From: Thereva unica
Taxonomy: Eukaryota; Arthropoda; Insecta; Diptera; Therevidae
Assembly (NCBI GenBank): GCA_949987705.1
Contig: OX465281.1
Span: 31,542,942-31,606,941, forward strand
DNA: 64,000 bases
Reading direction: 5' to 3'
Part shown: in pieces, positions 33,524 to 45,740 of the stretch
How positions within the stretch are numbered: position 1 is the stretch's first letter
Layout of the letters: each line of letters starts with the position of its first letter
The notes under the pieces: model-generated
Databases searched by the model: none
Seen by the model: only the letters and a program-made list of their open reading frames with translations
What the model was told of the DNA's origin: nothing
Position numbers and translations under genes: made by a program

Positions 33524-35400
33524 GGAAGAAAATTAATAAATTCTTAAAGCAAAGGTATCAAACTGACTCATCGACAACTGAAATATGAAAAGTACAAAAT
33601 ATCCCGTGAGACCATATCCATGATATCTCCTGGATATCATTCCCATTTCACAGAAACACCTTAGCGCTTCCATCTTCTGTCATCCTCGAAGCAAATGTGA
33701 TTATTTTTTATTCGATTATCGATATCAAGATATAATTTGTCACGTACTTATTTTTCTCCATTTTCTGTTCCTATGATAGCTTAATACGTAGGTATAAAAA
33801 TAAATATTATCATGCCACGATATTGAGATTCGTAACGAGATGTCATGAAATTTCTATATATAAAAATGTCAAGAAAAACACATTTGAATCCCAAGGAACC
33901 TCGCAAAAATATGCAGACTAGCGAAGGTTATCTGTCCAGTTTTGAAATTAATATAGTACAGGGTGTCCCAAACTACCCGTACCATCTAAATATCTCGGAA
34001 ATTTGCGATTGAAATAAAAAACAAAAAACACGTGTCCAATATTTTTTGAAACTCAATCCGACCATGCAGAAATTGACCTCCTTGGGGGTGCGAGTGCGAG
34101 GCAATTTTGAAAATTTTAATTAGTCCATGGAAATGGTACTTTAAAATTGCAAAAATGCGGGACAAGGTTTTATTTTTGGGTTGTGTAGGGGGGGTCGATG
34201 AAAGTTTGGAGTTGAGTTTTCGGAATCGGCGCCCGCCCCCCCTTTTGGCCGCCATTTTGGAAAATGTGTGCAAATGGGATATCCGCTATAACTCCGTAAC
34301 AGTACCTCGTACAGAAAATTTGTAAGGAGATTTTTTGTTTAGAATTACATTATCTAAAATATATAAGTTATTTTGTCATAAATTGAATAATTAAGAAGTT
34401 ATAAGCCTTAGAACACAAAAATTATTCACAATATTTTCTTTTAAAGACTATAACTCTTTTTCCTTCAATTTTAACAAAAAAAAATAATAGCAAGTTTTTT
34501 TAGAGGGTTTCATAAGGAATCATTTTTATTCATCTTTTTTTAATTTCATTCTGGATCGAAAGGTCTATAAAAATCTAATTATACGTTTAGAGAAACATTT
34601 TGAATTTAAGTTTTCTTAAAAATATTGTGATGATTTATGCGCCATCTGTTTGTTAAAAAGCATAATCAACGATTGTCGGTAACAACTCTGGTTGATGTCT
34701 GAACTAATGATTTATGTATAGAATTTTTCAAACTCCGTGACACAAAAAAAATTGAGCAGTTCTGCGCACCTCGTTGCCAAATTTTATAAATAATGTTCTA
34801 TCATTTCCCGTCTTTTTAGTTAAAACGGCAACAAACACTGAAAAAACTCAACAAAATAATTTGGGAAGGGATGCGCGCATGCCGAATGGATAAAGTTAAT
34901 TTATCTTTTTATGTGTTGAGCAGAGCTTTTAAATACATGTAAAGCCCCTGCTCAACAAAGGCAGTTTATTCAACATAATAAGCATACTTTTACTTTAATT
35001 ATGCGAAATATTTCTCATTAATAAATTTAAAATAATTTAAAAAAAAAATGCTGAAAAAAATTCCTTTGAATAAATGAGCGTTTTCATTCATAAGCCGACA
35101 GTTCCCCGCAGTCGCAAGCAACACAACCTCCCCGGGCAGAAGCGCGTATGCGACTGACAGGAAACGTCAACAATCTAGTAATCAAAGTGATAACACAAAT
35201 TTCGTATTTTTTAGTAGAAATTACTAAAAATTATTTCTGTAGCATATGTGTAAAATATAATAACCTTAAAATAAAAAAAATATATAAAAACGGGTGTTTT
35301 TCAGTCATAATTCGTAAATTTTTTAAATAATCATTGAAGTCCCAGAAAAATACACCTCCCGGTAGCAATACGCAGTCGCGACTGATTACATGGCAGCAAG
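33524..35400. other. Intronic DNA with a repeat-like segment at 33957-34330
   Basis: No gene. Bases 33957-34330 start ACAGGGTGTCCCAAAC and contain GGGGGGTC and GGCCGCCATTTTGG blocks like those in the large element at 52634-55607 (CGGCCGCCATTTTG). It is probably a transposon fragment. No inverted partner of ACAGGGTGTCCC was seen. Confidence 0.4.
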
Positions 35401-35643
35401 TGTAGTGATTTGATAGGAGGAGTTAACTGAAGCTTTTGTCTGAGCTTTTAAACATTTTTAAGAGCTTAGCTGGGGAACATGCGCGGGATGTCACGAGGTT
35501 TGAAAACAACTATACTAAACTAAAATTGGAACGAGCGATAAGTGAAGACAACTTCAAGCTTCTGGACGAAAAGAAACGAACATACCACTAGGCACTAGAA
35601 AAGGGACGAAGGTTCCAGAAGTTAGATAAAGGTGGAGCTTGGA

Positions 35644-35679
35644 TATAAAAGCGGCTTGCAGGCGCTGAAAGGGTCAGTT
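35644..35679 (+). promoter_or_regulatory. TATA box plus initiator in the candidate LTR
   Basis: TATAAAA begins 32 bases before the A of TCAGTT, the arthropod initiator consensus. Spacing is canonical for RNA polymerase II promoters. Activity is inferred. Confidence 0.5.
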
Positions 35680-35851
35680 TTGATTTGAAAGGCGATAAAA
35701 GTGTTCTAAAGTGAGAATAGTGAAAAGTGGTGATTTAAAAGTGAATTATAACGCGATAGATAGAATTTAATAGTGCAAAATATTAAATTGAAAGTGATTA
35801 TAGTGAACTATATAAGAATTGTGTTTGTTATTAAATTGTGTTTTGGTTTGT

Positions 35852-35857
35852 AATAAA
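35852..35857 (+). terminator. Polyadenylation signal in the candidate LTR
   Basis: AATAAA about 176 bases after the putative start site, followed by TTATTGTGTGG (GT-rich). Confidence 0.4.
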
Positions 35858-35944
35858 TAAATTATTGTGTGGATAATTAAAAAGTGTATTCCTTAATTAA
35901 TCCTACGAATCCGTTAAGCCGGAAAAACGTAACAATATTATAAA

Positions 35945-35975
35945 TTAGATGGACCCGTTGCACCTCGCTGCACCC
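35945..35975 (-). mobile_element. Helitron 3' terminus, minus strand
   Basis: On the minus strand: GGGTGCAGCGAGGTGCAACG then GGTCCATCTAA and T. This is a short imperfect hairpin followed by CTAA at the insertion T, the usual Helitron 3' end, and nearly identical to the hairpin at 37261-37292. How far the element extends (to about 36.6 kb at most) is unclear. Confidence 0.55.
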
Positions 35976-36623
35976 ATCGGACCAAACCAAAGGGACAATT
36001 GCTTGATCCCCTGGTTCTCATCTGAAATGACACTGACCCAGGTTTTATTTGTTTACCCAGATGCCAGCCTCTTCCCGTATTGTAGAATCCTAGACTTATA
36101 CCTAAAATTTCAGATGGGTTTCCTTATTTATTATCCACATTGTATACCGATTGCTTGGAGAGCTTCAGGATATACTTTATTCAATATTTTCCCTTTGTAG
36201 CTAAGATGTCAAGATTTTCCGATTTTCGATCTCTGGAACAACCTACTTACCGCTAACCGGGAAATGATAAAATTCGGCCCCCCAATTTTTAATTTATAAC
36301 CAGTTTCATTGAAATCGGATTTAAATTGGCAAATCCAACCATATTTTTGGGGCCATTCGGGTCATATTTCGGAGTCCATTTTGAATGTCGAAAATCGAGC
36401 TTCGAGGTGTATCATGGGAGACCTCCCCGGACCTTCATGCAAAAAATCGAAGCTTTGCGATGATTTTCAACGAAGCTCTCCATGAAAGCGCCATCTAGGA
36501 GTGGCTTTAGAAAGTAATTGTTCTTTCTTTTAATATAAATAGCACATGGTTAAAATTTCATTAAAATCAGTTGCTCGGTGTAGGAGCTAATTGCTATTGC
36601 TAATATATACATAAACACATTCA

Positions 36624-37292
36624 TCTATCGATATCTATAAAAAAGTCTCGTGTCACAGTGTTTGTTACCGAACTCCTCCGAAACGGGTTGACCGATTTTT
36701 ATGAATTTTTTTGTGTATATTTGGTCTGAGAATAGGTCGTATGCTATTTTTTATACCCTCAACCAAAAGGAACAGCTAAAAAATCTAAAAAATTGGTAAT
36801 TTTGGGAAATTTCGCTTAGTTTAGTTTCAATGGCTTCATGGCCTATCTATTGTTTGACAGCTTCGTAAATATAAAATTGTCATTAAATCATCCCATTCTA
36901 TTTAATGAAAATTTCAAATTTACGCAGCTGTCAAACAATATGTAGGCCATGACGCTATTGAAACTAAACTGAAATACAATAAGCAATATAGTATACTCAA
37001 TATACCGTTAGATCCATGGCGGCCGTCTCAAGAGGACGGATTACCACTTTCTTCACAACTCCCTCGACATGGGTATCAAATGAAAGGGTATGATAAGTAG
37101 AATACCATAAGGAATATAGTATACTAAATATACCGTTAGATCTATGGCGGCCATCTCAAAACCCATGTACCCGTTCTTTAAGGCACTTAATCTGTGTAAA
37201 ATTCATATTTTGCAAAATACCAAGTCAATGGATGCTGTTTATTGGCTTCTATAGACTTATGGGTGCAGCGAGGTGTACCGGGTCTCAGCTAG
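36624..37292 (+). mobile_element. Non-autonomous Helitron
   Basis: Begins TCTATCGATATCTATAAAAA at an A|T junction. The 5' region (CCGAACTCCTCCGAAACGGG, then TTGACCGATTTTTATGAA) is typical of insect Helitrons. It ends with a hairpin (GGTGCAGCGAGGTGTACC) and CTAG before T at 37293. It contains an imperfect direct repeat of about 110 bp (ATAGTATACT, ATATACCGTTAGATC, ATGGCGGCC, twice at 37000-37160) and a nested inverted repeat (36818-36970). No helicase. Confidence 0.75.
36818..36970. repeat. Inverted-repeat element nested in the Helitron
   Basis: AGTTTAGTTTCAATGGC...CAATGG-type left arm and its complement (GCTATTGAAACTAAACT) at the right. About 53-bp arms with a few mismatches, and a 45-bp loop. 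Includes TGTTTGACAGC on the left and GCTGTCAAACA on the right. Target duplication not clear. Confidence 0.7.
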
Positions 37293-39026
37293 TCCGTAAA
37301 CCGAATGTTGGGTTTATAATTTTAAAATGGAAAAGAGAGAATTTTGAATTTATTGTAACTTCTATGAGTATCTATCTTAAAACACGCAAGTTTCTTTTCA
37401 CCCTAAAAAATACATTTTTATCTACTTGGTGAATTTTATTATTATTCCCATAGAAAAAAACACAGATCCTTCAAAAGCAAGCAAAGAGCACTAAATTATC
37501 ATAAAACCATTGAAATGAATCTTAAAGTTTCACCCCCGACAAGATAAAAACACTTGAGATAAGAAAATTTCCAGCATGAACAAAAAAATAAAAAAACGAA
37601 GACGAAGAGAGGAAAAAACTTTTTATGAGCTCTTCACTTTATAACTAGGACATCATTTTAAAAAGTGCATCTGAAAAGTTCAGGATACTCATAAATTCAA
37701 AATTATTCATCAAGGGTATTGCACTATATACAAGGAATCTAGAAAGGATGAGGAGCAAGGGTAGTAGGAGAACAGGACAAGACAAGAAGAACACCAGCCA
37801 AGGCTCAAAGGAGGACGAGGAGGCCGAGAGCCCCATTTTAATCTAAAATTCATTCAAAACTCCTGTAAAGTTTAAAAGTGTGCTAGAAGTGAAATTCACT
37901 TTCCTAATTGCCCCAAATTGTGCCGTAGTTCCCTTATCCCAGGATTTCAGGATTCAGGAATCATTTTGACAAGACCCTAGGCGACTTTCATCTCATGGAT
38001 CATTTGTCAAATGCAAATAAGCGAAATCTTCCCCATCTGAGATATGACTTCTGGGATGTCCCGAAGTATTCCACATTCATTTGTGCGAAATTTAATCGCA
38101 TGCATATGACTTGTGTAGTAAGGACGAATACATATGTATCTATGTATTGTTACATGGGGTTTTCTGAAGGATACTTTGAGGATTCAAATTTAAATGTTTC
38201 CTAACTGCTTTTAATTAGAACACAGACGACAACAATGAAATACCCTCTTCTTGTCCTTACATATTTTTTTTTCGTCGTTTTGTTAATGACGAATTTCCAA
38301 CCTCTTGAGCGGAGGAAAATGTTTTCTCGTTTTCGTATTTGTGGAAATTGTATTTTTATGACATTGTGGAAATGTTTATAGAACGTTAATGGCCCATTAA
38401 GATGTTACGACGACGACATCTTGGTTATTTTTAAAAATAAAAGCAAAAAATTTTAATTATTAAGTTGTTATCTTTAAAATGACAAAAAGCGTAATTACTT
38501 TGTGGAGAGAGAGATGACACAAGACATTTTATCAGAAAACAAAAATCTTAATTTAGTCATTTTATTAAAATTAACGACGAATAAAATTTGTATCATTATT
38601 ACAGATTAATGAGGATCTCAAGCTTTAATAACTAATTAAAATCTTGTCTTGATGCCTACATAGGGTTGTTAAGGGGATTTAAGTAAGTGTGATAATAAAA
38701 ATGTAATGAAAAGTCCTTAGTTTATATTCTAGCAAAATTTTGCATATTGAATTTAATGTATTAAAATTATTTTTTTGTAATGCAACTGTAATGCACTGGT
38801 GGTGGTTCCACACGACCTAGCCTTTTGATCGCACAAACTTTTTCCCTGCGCAACAAAACAATCCCTGTGCATTAGAAAAGTCGGATGTATGCATGAATGT
38901 TGGAACGAAGGGGACTTTAGCACTTGGACGAATAGTTTTCAGTACTACAGGCGCACCGGCATTTCCCTCCACTGCTTTTTTGCACAGACCAAATTCTATA
39001 GTATAGTCAAGCCGGACATTCACGAG
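37293..39026. other. Apparently unique intronic DNA
   Basis: No transposon or protein similarity recognised in most of it. It may be old intron sequence. Confidence 0.35.
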
Positions 39027-39064
39027 GCAGTACATTTGTCACCTACACGATGGTAAATTGTACT

Positions 39065-40051
39065 AAGGCCTAGGGAACGCAATCCGGGGATCCCGGCTGT
39101 TTTTGCGGTTTCCCGACTAGTGGCACGAGATGGACTTCCCTTTGCAATATTCATGACTTCCGATAATCTAAGAGATGCACTAACAGCGAAAGGGTGCGAT
39201 TTACCAAAGTCAGAGCATGGCTCCGGCAAAATGACTATGGAATATGCTAAGGCAATCGGATCGCGTAATGTGGGAGAAATTGAAGGAGGCAAAAAGCAAG
39301 GACGGAAGTTCAGCATTACGCTTGACGAATAGACGTCAGTGCTTGGTCTTCGATACAATCTCCTTTAAACGATTACTAGTTAAAAATGATTCACTACAAA
39401 AGTACATTCGTGAAGAACAAGGGAAAGAGCTGACTCTTCTTTAAGTCTGCAGAACAAGGTGGAATATTCTGTTTATGATATTGGAACGATTTTGTCTTCT
39501 GACTGCTGTTCATAAATGTCTATTAGATCTTCAATCCAGGGACGTTTTGCTAGAACAAGATTTCATCTGCATCACCGATATCATTTCATCGTTGAAGCCC
39601 GTCAAGTTGACTGTCGACGCATTGTGCCGTAAAGATTCTAATTTCTTGACCACAAACTTAGCATTACAGTTTTTTAATGCAGAAATTAGATTGCAGGAGA
39701 ACTCCAATAAGCGCAAAATTGGCAGCATCACTCAGATTCCGTATACGTCAACGTGTTTGCATAAAACTCTCTGGAGTCTTGTAATATCTCCACAACCCTT
39801 GTGTTCCGGAAGATGATGAGCTTTATAAAATACCATCGACAGCTGCAATACGTAAGGATCTACATAATCTTCCAAAAAGAGTGTCAGTTATAAATCCTGA
39901 TCAAGATGAGAGCGCTAAGGTAACTGACCCACCTGGAACTGAATTAGTATGAATTTAAATGGAAGACCAATTGCAAATGGCGATTTCGATAGCGAAAAAA
40001 TTGATCCCGGGATTGGGAAAAACTTCCGGGATTGCGTACCCTAAAGGCCTA
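39065..40051 (+). mobile_element. hAT element relic with transposase fragment
   Basis: Ends TAGGGAACGCAATCC and, reversed, TAGGGTACGCAATCCCGG (element about 39071-40043). Flanked by AAGGCC (39065-39070 and 40044-40049), extendable to AAGGCCTA if the terminal TA belongs to the target. Inside, 39120-39335 (+) reads DGLPFAIFMTSDNLRDAL, SEHGSGKM, then FSITLDE and a stop where hAT transposases have LDxWTS. Downstream frames are broken. The uninserted target sequence is preserved at 24440-24600. Confidence 0.8.
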
Positions 40052-40374
40052 AATTTTTTGAAATGTTCCGGTTCAAAAATAATGTCCTACTGGTATATGA
40101 GCGTGTATCGAGATAAATGAGGTGTTAGTGTAAATACGTAGTAGAGAGACTTGGGTTTCTTCTTTCTTACTTCTTTTGGAACAGTAAAATTGAACTTGAA
40201 ATAAGTCGAGATGGATTCTAAATACGTAGTGGTTCTCTCTTACTTACGCAGTAAATCTTCCAATTTCAAATGAGGCCAGGTCTACAGTACAAAACTAGAG
40301 AAGTGCGTAAGTGCAAATCCGTTGATTTGGATTTTATTGGATTTTTGTATTCCGTAATTTATTCTTCATTATTG

Positions 40375-40961
40375 TCTTAAACCAGGGGTTCCCAACCTTT
40401 CTGTGGTGCGGGCGCATTCGAGATTGCAAAACAAACTGGCGGGCACAAGTCGGATTTAAAAACAACACAACACATTGGTAGCACCTGATGATAACAGTAA
40501 GAGTTTACAACGACCGCTCGCTGTGACAACTAATATTATACTACTATAATAATACAATAAAGACGCCGGGAAAGACATGATTGTAAGGTTTCTTTCATAT
40601 TGGATGGCGGTTTGGCCGCGATTTTATTGCTTTTCGTACTAAGTAAGTCAGTTTTACTCAAAGCTACTTAGCGAGAAAAACAATAAAAATGCAACCAAAT
40701 CGTGGGACCTACCCGACAAAGTTAGGGTCTAAAGGTCTAATTCGCCTGGTGGATTAGACAGATGTTAGTGTAGCCAATTTAGCGAATTTCTCACTACATC
40801 TAGCAAGATTTTTAAAATTAAAGTAACTTTTAAATTTTTTTATTTTTAAGATTTGTTTTTTTTTTTTTTTGTATTTTAGCACTTTGTCGCGGGCACAATT
40901 AAATATCTTCGTGGGCACATATGCGCCCGCGGGCACAAGGTTGGGAACCCCTGTCTTAAAC
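40375..40961. mobile_element. hAT MITE with perfect 8-bp target duplication
   Basis: Element 40383-40953 (571 bp), ends CAGGGGTTCCCAACCTT on both sides. Flanked by TCTTAAAC at 40375-40382 and 40954-40961. Subterminal GCGGGCGCAT and GGGCACA repeats occur in both arms. No transposase. Confidence 0.92.
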
Positions 40962-41108
40962 TAAGCTGTGCTTGCTGAGTTATCGGACCGGCAAAAGGGG
41001 TTATGTTCACAATTGTGTATTTAGAAAATTTTTTGAAAGATATTTTCTTGAAACACATTTTTTGCACTTATGGACTTCTGGCTTTGCTCAGTACAGGTGA
41101 GACAGTAT

Positions 41109-41361
41109 CCAAGTAAAAATGAAAAATTGCCTTACAACGGGCAAATATCGGCCGGTTGGCTTTTTAAGAACATATGATGGCCGTAGAATTTTTAACAGTT
41201 TTAAATACGCACGACGACCAAACTTGACCAAGAGATTTACAAGGCCAAATACTGAGCTGTACACATGGGCATATGACGGGCAATTTGAACCAAAAAAAAA
41301 GAATTTGCATTAAATGTATTGGTGTTCGCCCGCTGTAAGGGCACTTTTATTTTTACTCGGG
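41109..41361. mobile_element. MITE of the CCTTACAACGGGCGAAC family, most complete copy
   Basis: The left end CCAAGTAAAAATGAAAAATT then GCCTTACAACGGGC. The right end, reversed, CCGAGTAAAAATAAAAGTGC then CCTTACAGCGGGCGAAC. About 253 bp, TIRs about 37 bp with several mismatches. Other members: 545-680, 12728-13050, 16130-16256, 45741-45838. No coding capacity; no certain target duplication. Confidence 0.7.
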
Positions 41362-41805
41362 TAAATACGTACTGGAGAGACATTTCTTCCTTTTGGGGAC
41401 AGTAAAATTTCTAATTTGAAATAGGGCGAGGGGTGATCTTCTTCTTCTTTTTCGATAGCTCTACAGCCCAATTCGAGCCTTGTTCCACAGCTTGCCTCCA
41501 GCTTCTGATGTTGAAGAGTTTCCCTGCATGAACCTTAACATTGTTTTCCTACCTGGCAGTAGTAGAGAAAGGCCTTTTTCTGGTATCCTTGAGTCATCCA
41601 TTCTTTGGACATAACACCGTAACCGCAGTAGCTTGGCATGTGTTGATAGTTTGCACTCTTTGTATAGGTCGTACAATTTGTGACTGTAGTGTATACTCAA
41701 TGCATTGTCTTCATTGATTGACAGAAAGACATCCGACTGATGTACACGTGGACATACGTCTGACAAATGGACAAAGTCTAATTTTTTTTACGCCACGACT
41801 ACGCC

Positions 41806-42215
41806 ATTGTTTCTTAATCCGGGGGTCGCGACCCTCAAGAGGCATAAGAGGGGTCGCAATATGCCAACAAAAAAAACATATATTTTAATAAACATTGTGG
41901 TTTAAATTATAAGCAAGTTTTAAATGTACCTATGATCTTGCAATAACAATGATATAAAAGCCAGCAATTTAGCAACGATTTTCGGGGTAAAGATCGATCC
42001 ACACATATCCGTGGCTTTACGGCGACTTCAGTGCAGAACCGGGGCCATCAGTGAAAAAAAGATTTCGCCAGGATGAAATTCAATGGAAACAAATTGAGAA
42101 AAGCGCGGCATGTTCCCACACATCCAATGTAGTGCTGCACCAACGTTCTCAGAACCCTGCAGACGTCCGCAAAAACCGCAAAAAATACGTTGTTGCCGAT
42201 ATTTTTAAGTTTTGA
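41806..42215. repeat. Composite repeat copy 2
   Basis: Matches 24791-25180 in order (GGGGTCGC, AGCAACGATTTTC against AGCCACGATTTTC, GGTAAAGATCGATCCACACA, GGCGACTTCAGTGCAG, AATGGAAACAAATTGAGAAA). It ends GCCGATATTTTTAA as does the first copy. Confidence 0.7.
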
Positions 42216-43399
42216 TACTACCCAACCCAACGATGCCGATCGACATGGCATTCTACCTCAAAAGTTTGCAGTTTCCGATGCGGCTAGCATTCGCAAGATT
42301 TTTTTCTGATTTTTACTCACATTTCCAATTTCTTTCACAAATTCAAAAAACGATGTCAAACCAATTTATTATCTCGACAGGAGAAGGTTCGTCGGGTCAC
42401 CTAGTTTCTAATTAATTGAAACAGTTTAATATTAAAACATGATTTCTTTGTAATTTTAAAAACCCATAAAACTCCGAATACTTGCCATCCAAAAGTTTAA
42501 AGTTTGTAAGCACACATCCCTTATATATCCTCTATCACATCCTTTCATACAGTACACGTTATTCCTGAATCTGAAAAACTCCCTTGTCTTTTGTTTTGAT
42601 AGACCGAAAATAGTGGATATACCCTTTACATCAGCAGCCCGTCAATCCCTTTACCATATTGTATTTGACAGGAAGCATTGGGAAAATGAAATAGGATGTT
42701 CAGGATATTCAGAAGATGTTGAAAAGAACCTAACAGGACGAAATCGATTCCCGGGTACAGTAATGCACGTATGTGGGGAATAAAAGAATTCGTACTTCAA
42801 AGGGACTTCTATTGGAGCAGGTTTTTCCAAAAAAAAAACTGAACTATTTGAAATGCATAACCACATATAAATTCTTAACTCTTGGGTATACCATTCTGGG
42901 TTAGTATGAAATTTTCTTTTACTTTGAGGTTTTTTTCAGTTGAAAACTCAATTGCAAGTTGTAAAAGAATGGTTTTAGTAATCATGGTTTTAGTTATAGA
43001 GAATTTTCTAATTTTAAAAATACAACCAGTTCAAAAGGTCGTTTACTTGTCTTCAGCCCTGCCGAACGTCGATTATATTTTGGTAAGAATCACTCTAATA
43101 TGAAACCCCGGTACGGAAGTAACCATTGTCTGGAACTCAAATTCCAAGCTCGGACCAGCAGCCGTCATGGCCAATATCTGTCGGTCGATGAAATCTGCCT
43201 CGTCTCAAGAGGCATAGCATTCTGACGAGGAGAAGTTTTATTGATTCTGATGGTTGCGGTGACTGTAGGTATGGCTTCTCGCTAAAAAAATATGGCAATT
43301 GAACGATCCCAACGCCCTTTACAAACAATTTTTGTTTTCATTTTCTTGCATCATGGCGAGACCGGCAACATGACGAACTGGCGATAGTTAACCTTTTTT
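42216..43399. other. Intronic DNA; one unexplained coding-like patch
   Basis: No gene. On the + strand, 42645-42780 gives YHIVFDRKHWENEIG and SGYSEDVEKNLTGRNRFPG without stops. I do not recognise it; it may be part of an unknown transposon gene. Confidence 0.3.
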
Positions 43400-44730
43400 T
43401 AAGTGCGGTGGTAACTCAGATCAGAAAAGATCATCGACGATCGTGCCTATGGACGATGTCAAAAAGATCGTTGTTTAAAGAACACCGAACATGAGCTCTC
43501 TAATAATCATTCTTCTTCTAAGCCAGATCAGAGTACAGAGAACATGTGCGGAGGTTACGTCGCCTTCCATGCATAGTCCGCATTCTGTCTCCTGAGACAG
43601 TCCAAGGTTGTGAAGGTGATACGGCAACCCTACAAGACTAAAATGGACCAGCGTCTCAGACCCATCCCTCTTGAGCTTGTTACCAGTCTCTTTGCCCTTG
43701 ATATCGCAGTGTCCGCGGACTCAACAGAGCGAGACCCTGCTTTTCCTAGCCTGCAACTATTTTGGAAGTGAAGTTCCACGTTGAAAATGTCCTGATAGCA
43801 TGCTTGACTGTCCAAAAAGATTCTAGGATTACCTTTCAAACCTTTCTCAAGGTGGAGTCTAGCGCAAGTCTCAATGTTGGGTCCCGCAACACCAGCCCCT
43901 GTAACATATTACATTTTTGACATTTCGGTAAACCGGTGGGCACTTCTTGGACCCCCATGAAGCATAAGTTCCTAACACTCAGAGCGATCCGGAATAATCG
44001 GCCTGAATTTCATTTAGAACCACAAGTGACCTGTCATATTTTTTTTATGTGGAAGAGTCGAAGTTTAGGTGTCACCCTTTATACTACCAATCCGTCATAT
44101 CGTTTACTTCATGGTGCAATGTGTAGGAGTAAGCTAAGCTCGAAAATAGAAAAAGGATATGATAGGTTCAAGGCGTAATCTCTCGCGTTTGAACTCTTGA
44201 ATGTTGTATGCGTTTATTTCTTTAAGCAGCTGACTCGGCCACAATAGTCTCAGTCTCGTCGGAATGTTATACCTCCCGAAACAAGAGAACGCGAACAAAG
44301 GCTCTGGTATCTTTTGGAATCCTATTATTAACCGGTTAAGTCGACGAGATGCCTTTTTAACGTTACTTTTAATAGTAGTCAATATAGTCGGGTATGCAGC
44401 AAATTGAAATGTTTGGGATACCGTTAAGGGTACCCGCATGTCCTTTGACTGTATTGGCCAGTTTTATGCGATCTGAAGTCTGGATGATGTGCATTAGAGT
44501 CAATTCACTGATTCCTCCCATCTCAGTTGTGGGACAAGTCAGTATAACAGGAGAGGCAAGCAAGTCGTTGCAGTCCGCTGCTTTTCAGGATCGCCATGAC
44601 CTGCATAGTCTCCCCCACCAGCCTATAGTGGCATAAGTGACAAGTTTAACGATCGTGTTGTATATCAAATAGAACATTTGTGGTGCAAGACTCCATGTCT
44701 GGTTGAAAAAAAGCTTCTGTCTGCTTAACT
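43400..44730 (-). pseudogene. Non-LTR (I/R1/LOA-like) relic, split by a Jockey-like 3' tail
   Basis: Minus-strand frames match the 29863-32589 element: QKLFFNQTWSLAPQMFYLIY and ATIGWWG (44.7 kb), ILTCPTTEMGGISELTLMHI and GHAGTLNGIPNISIC (44.55-44.40 kb), IIPDRSEC (about 43.99 kb), KGNPRIFLDSQA (43.84 kb). Between about 44068 and 44362 lies a Jockey/CR1-like C-terminal and 3' UTR fragment in the same orientation. Highly decayed, with many stops. Confidence 0.7.
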
Positions 44731-45740
44731 TAGTTCTGTCGAAGATGTTCCTAGAGAGGCTCTGCCCAGCCAGCTTCTATAAGATATTGACCATGGAAAG
44801 AGCTCGCTGATTAGAGGTGTATGAGCCATCTTAGTTTTTAAGAAAGTCCACTCCTTTGAAAGAGTTTTTGAAGAAGAGATATTTCAGTGTAGTTGCCTCT
44901 GACGGAGTCTACAGGCCGCATATTATGCTTTATTGAAAAATCAATTTACGCGACGTCAAAGAGAAATAGAAAACAATGCTGTGATGGTAGGAGAAGATAA
45001 GAATCTAAGTGAGCTGCTTTGCATTAGTCTCCAGTTCACATACTTAACTGATAGATACGGCAAGCAGGTTTGATTTTGAGGCCATAAGTCCAACAACAGC
45101 TCTCAAAGACCTCGGAAGTTGCGGACACCCGATTTGTCACTTCTACTAAAATCCGAGAAGAGCCACTGCAGACGAACACCTAGCAGCTCTATTAGCAAGT
45201 CCTAATCCCACCTCCCCAAGTTTCTTCTTCAGAAGGATTTAACGGGAGACGATTGGATGGCGAGTTCTCTGCGCCATAAAATAGAGTCGGTTGGGCTGAT
45301 GGTTAGCAAACCGCTTTCATAAAAATACCATTGCTATGTATCAGTTCCAGATTAAATAAAGCACGAAGCGGATATGCATGGCTGTTCCGCATATAGATAT
45401 TAACGGAGGTCTCAGTTAACACCAAATTGTGGCTGCTCCCTGTTGTTAGAAAGAAAGTGGACATTATTCGAAAGAACCGATGAAAAAATACGCCAGCTTC
45501 CAAGCTCAGCTCTCGATTAAAGAACTAAGTGAAGCAGGACGATAGGGGTAGGGGGAATGTCACTCGTTTCTTGTTGCCGATGTTTAAGTAGGATACATCG
45601 AAAGGAACATTGAACGTAACGGAAATCCTCAAGTTCCCATGAAGCACATTCAATAATACATTTGGTGCAAATTCTTTTTTTGGATAATAAAATCTTTTAG
45701 TCAAATTCCGGGGATTATGAGCCCGAGTAGTCTCCTATTA
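44731..45740. other. Degraded transposon DNA, unresolved
   Basis: Probably older parts of the neighbouring retrotransposon relic, but no motif is readable. No gene. Confidence 0.3.

Larger units (their letters stand above)
35401..35934 (+). mobile_element. Candidate solo LTR
   Basis: Starts TGTAGTG and ends CGTAACA (TG...CA). It has a core promoter (TATAAAA at 35644-35650, TCAGTT at 35674-35679) and downstream an AATAAA at 35852-35857, in the order expected for U3-R-U5. Length is about 534 bp. No second copy, primer-binding site or target duplication was found, so the limits are uncertain. It resembles a gypsy-type LTR in layout only. Confidence 0.5.

Noticed and set aside
42645..42790. YHIVFDRKHWENEIG frame as a host exon
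   Set aside because: No splice sites in phase and no known relative. Mentioned only as an unexplained patch.
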